From positions 151,354,962 to 151,418,961 of the forward strand of contig OY294067.1 of assembly GCA_958510875.1 (NCBI GenBank): DNA of 64,000 bases, written 5' to 3'. The stretch's first letter is position 1. Each line of letters opens with the position of its first letter. The notes under the pieces were generated by a model. The model was given only the letters and a program-made list of their open reading frames with translations. It ran no database searches and was not told the origin of the DNA. This DNA comes from Endomychus coccineus (Eukaryota; Arthropoda; Insecta; Coleoptera; Endomychidae). The position numbers and the translations under genes were made by a program. This document shows positions 63,801-64,000 of the stretch, one piece after another.

Positions 63801-64000
63801 GTCAAATTTAAATAGAAACTTGTCATATCGATTCTAGCACTGAAAACATCGGAGTACTGTATTAGTTTTTTTTTTTTGAGAATGTGTTTCACAAAATTCT
63901 ACTACACATATTATTTGTGGAATTTTAAACATCGTTTGAGAAAATATAAATACACATTTTGCTGATAGTTATTGGTTTTTATGTTAAAAGTCTTAAAAGG

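Overview
This is AT-rich, gene-poor eukaryotic DNA, most probably from an insect. The protein remnants are BEL/Pao, Penelope-like (PLE), mariner, hAT/ZMYM1-like and LINE sequences, and there are long pure (TA)n tracts. No species can be named. No complete host gene is visible; the nearest is one clean 3' exon encoding a cysteine-rich CXC-type module (1502-1894), a piece of which recurs as an apparently identical inverted copy at 31586-31892. There are no tRNA, rRNA or CRISPR features.

Layout. (1) 1-3140: a copy of the outer end of a palindrome arm, a (TA)n tract, the CXC exon, and about six units of a 150-bp satellite. (2) 3141-22255: one giant inverted repeat. Its ~9-kb arms mirror each other and each carries the same decayed LINE endonuclease, mariner transposase and foldback MITE. 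The arms differ by point changes and by arm-specific insertions (a 1.6-kb LTR-like element on the left, a PLE-derived palindrome on the right), so the structure is old and not a simple read artefact. The centre (12400-13404) is a perfect ~133-bp inverted repeat of PLE leader sequence between (TA)n tracts. (3) 22315-23385: (TA)n followed by a ~1-kb PLE-type foldback. (4) 23386-31500: a 530-bp tandem repeat, an inverted-repeat block, a hAT/ZMYM1-like pseudogene (28020-29350), a GC-rich patch and a 52-bp hairpin. (5) 31586-33434: the inverted CXC copy and a second LTR-like copy. (6) 33454-58414: two direct ~12-kb units (A and B) separated by (TA)n, each holding a decayed BEL/Pao retrotransposon; B has the longest open integrase (about 225 codons). 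(7) 58491-59640: an internally deleted PLE, then anonymous repeat-rich DNA, ending in a ~280-bp tandem repeat.

Two themes stand out. First, five loci carry a minimal hammerhead-ribozyme core: CTGA-N-GA, a stem II, then CGAAACGT followed by C or A. Stems I and II change in a compensating way between families. Three of the PLE-derived structures are head-to-head palindromes, and one is bounded by a perfect 14-bp target-site duplication. Second, almost every large duplication or inversion boundary falls at a (TA)n tract. The candidate system is therefore a family of short, palindromic, hammerhead-bearing PLE derivatives living at (TA)n sites that also act as breakpoints for palindrome and segmental-duplication formation.
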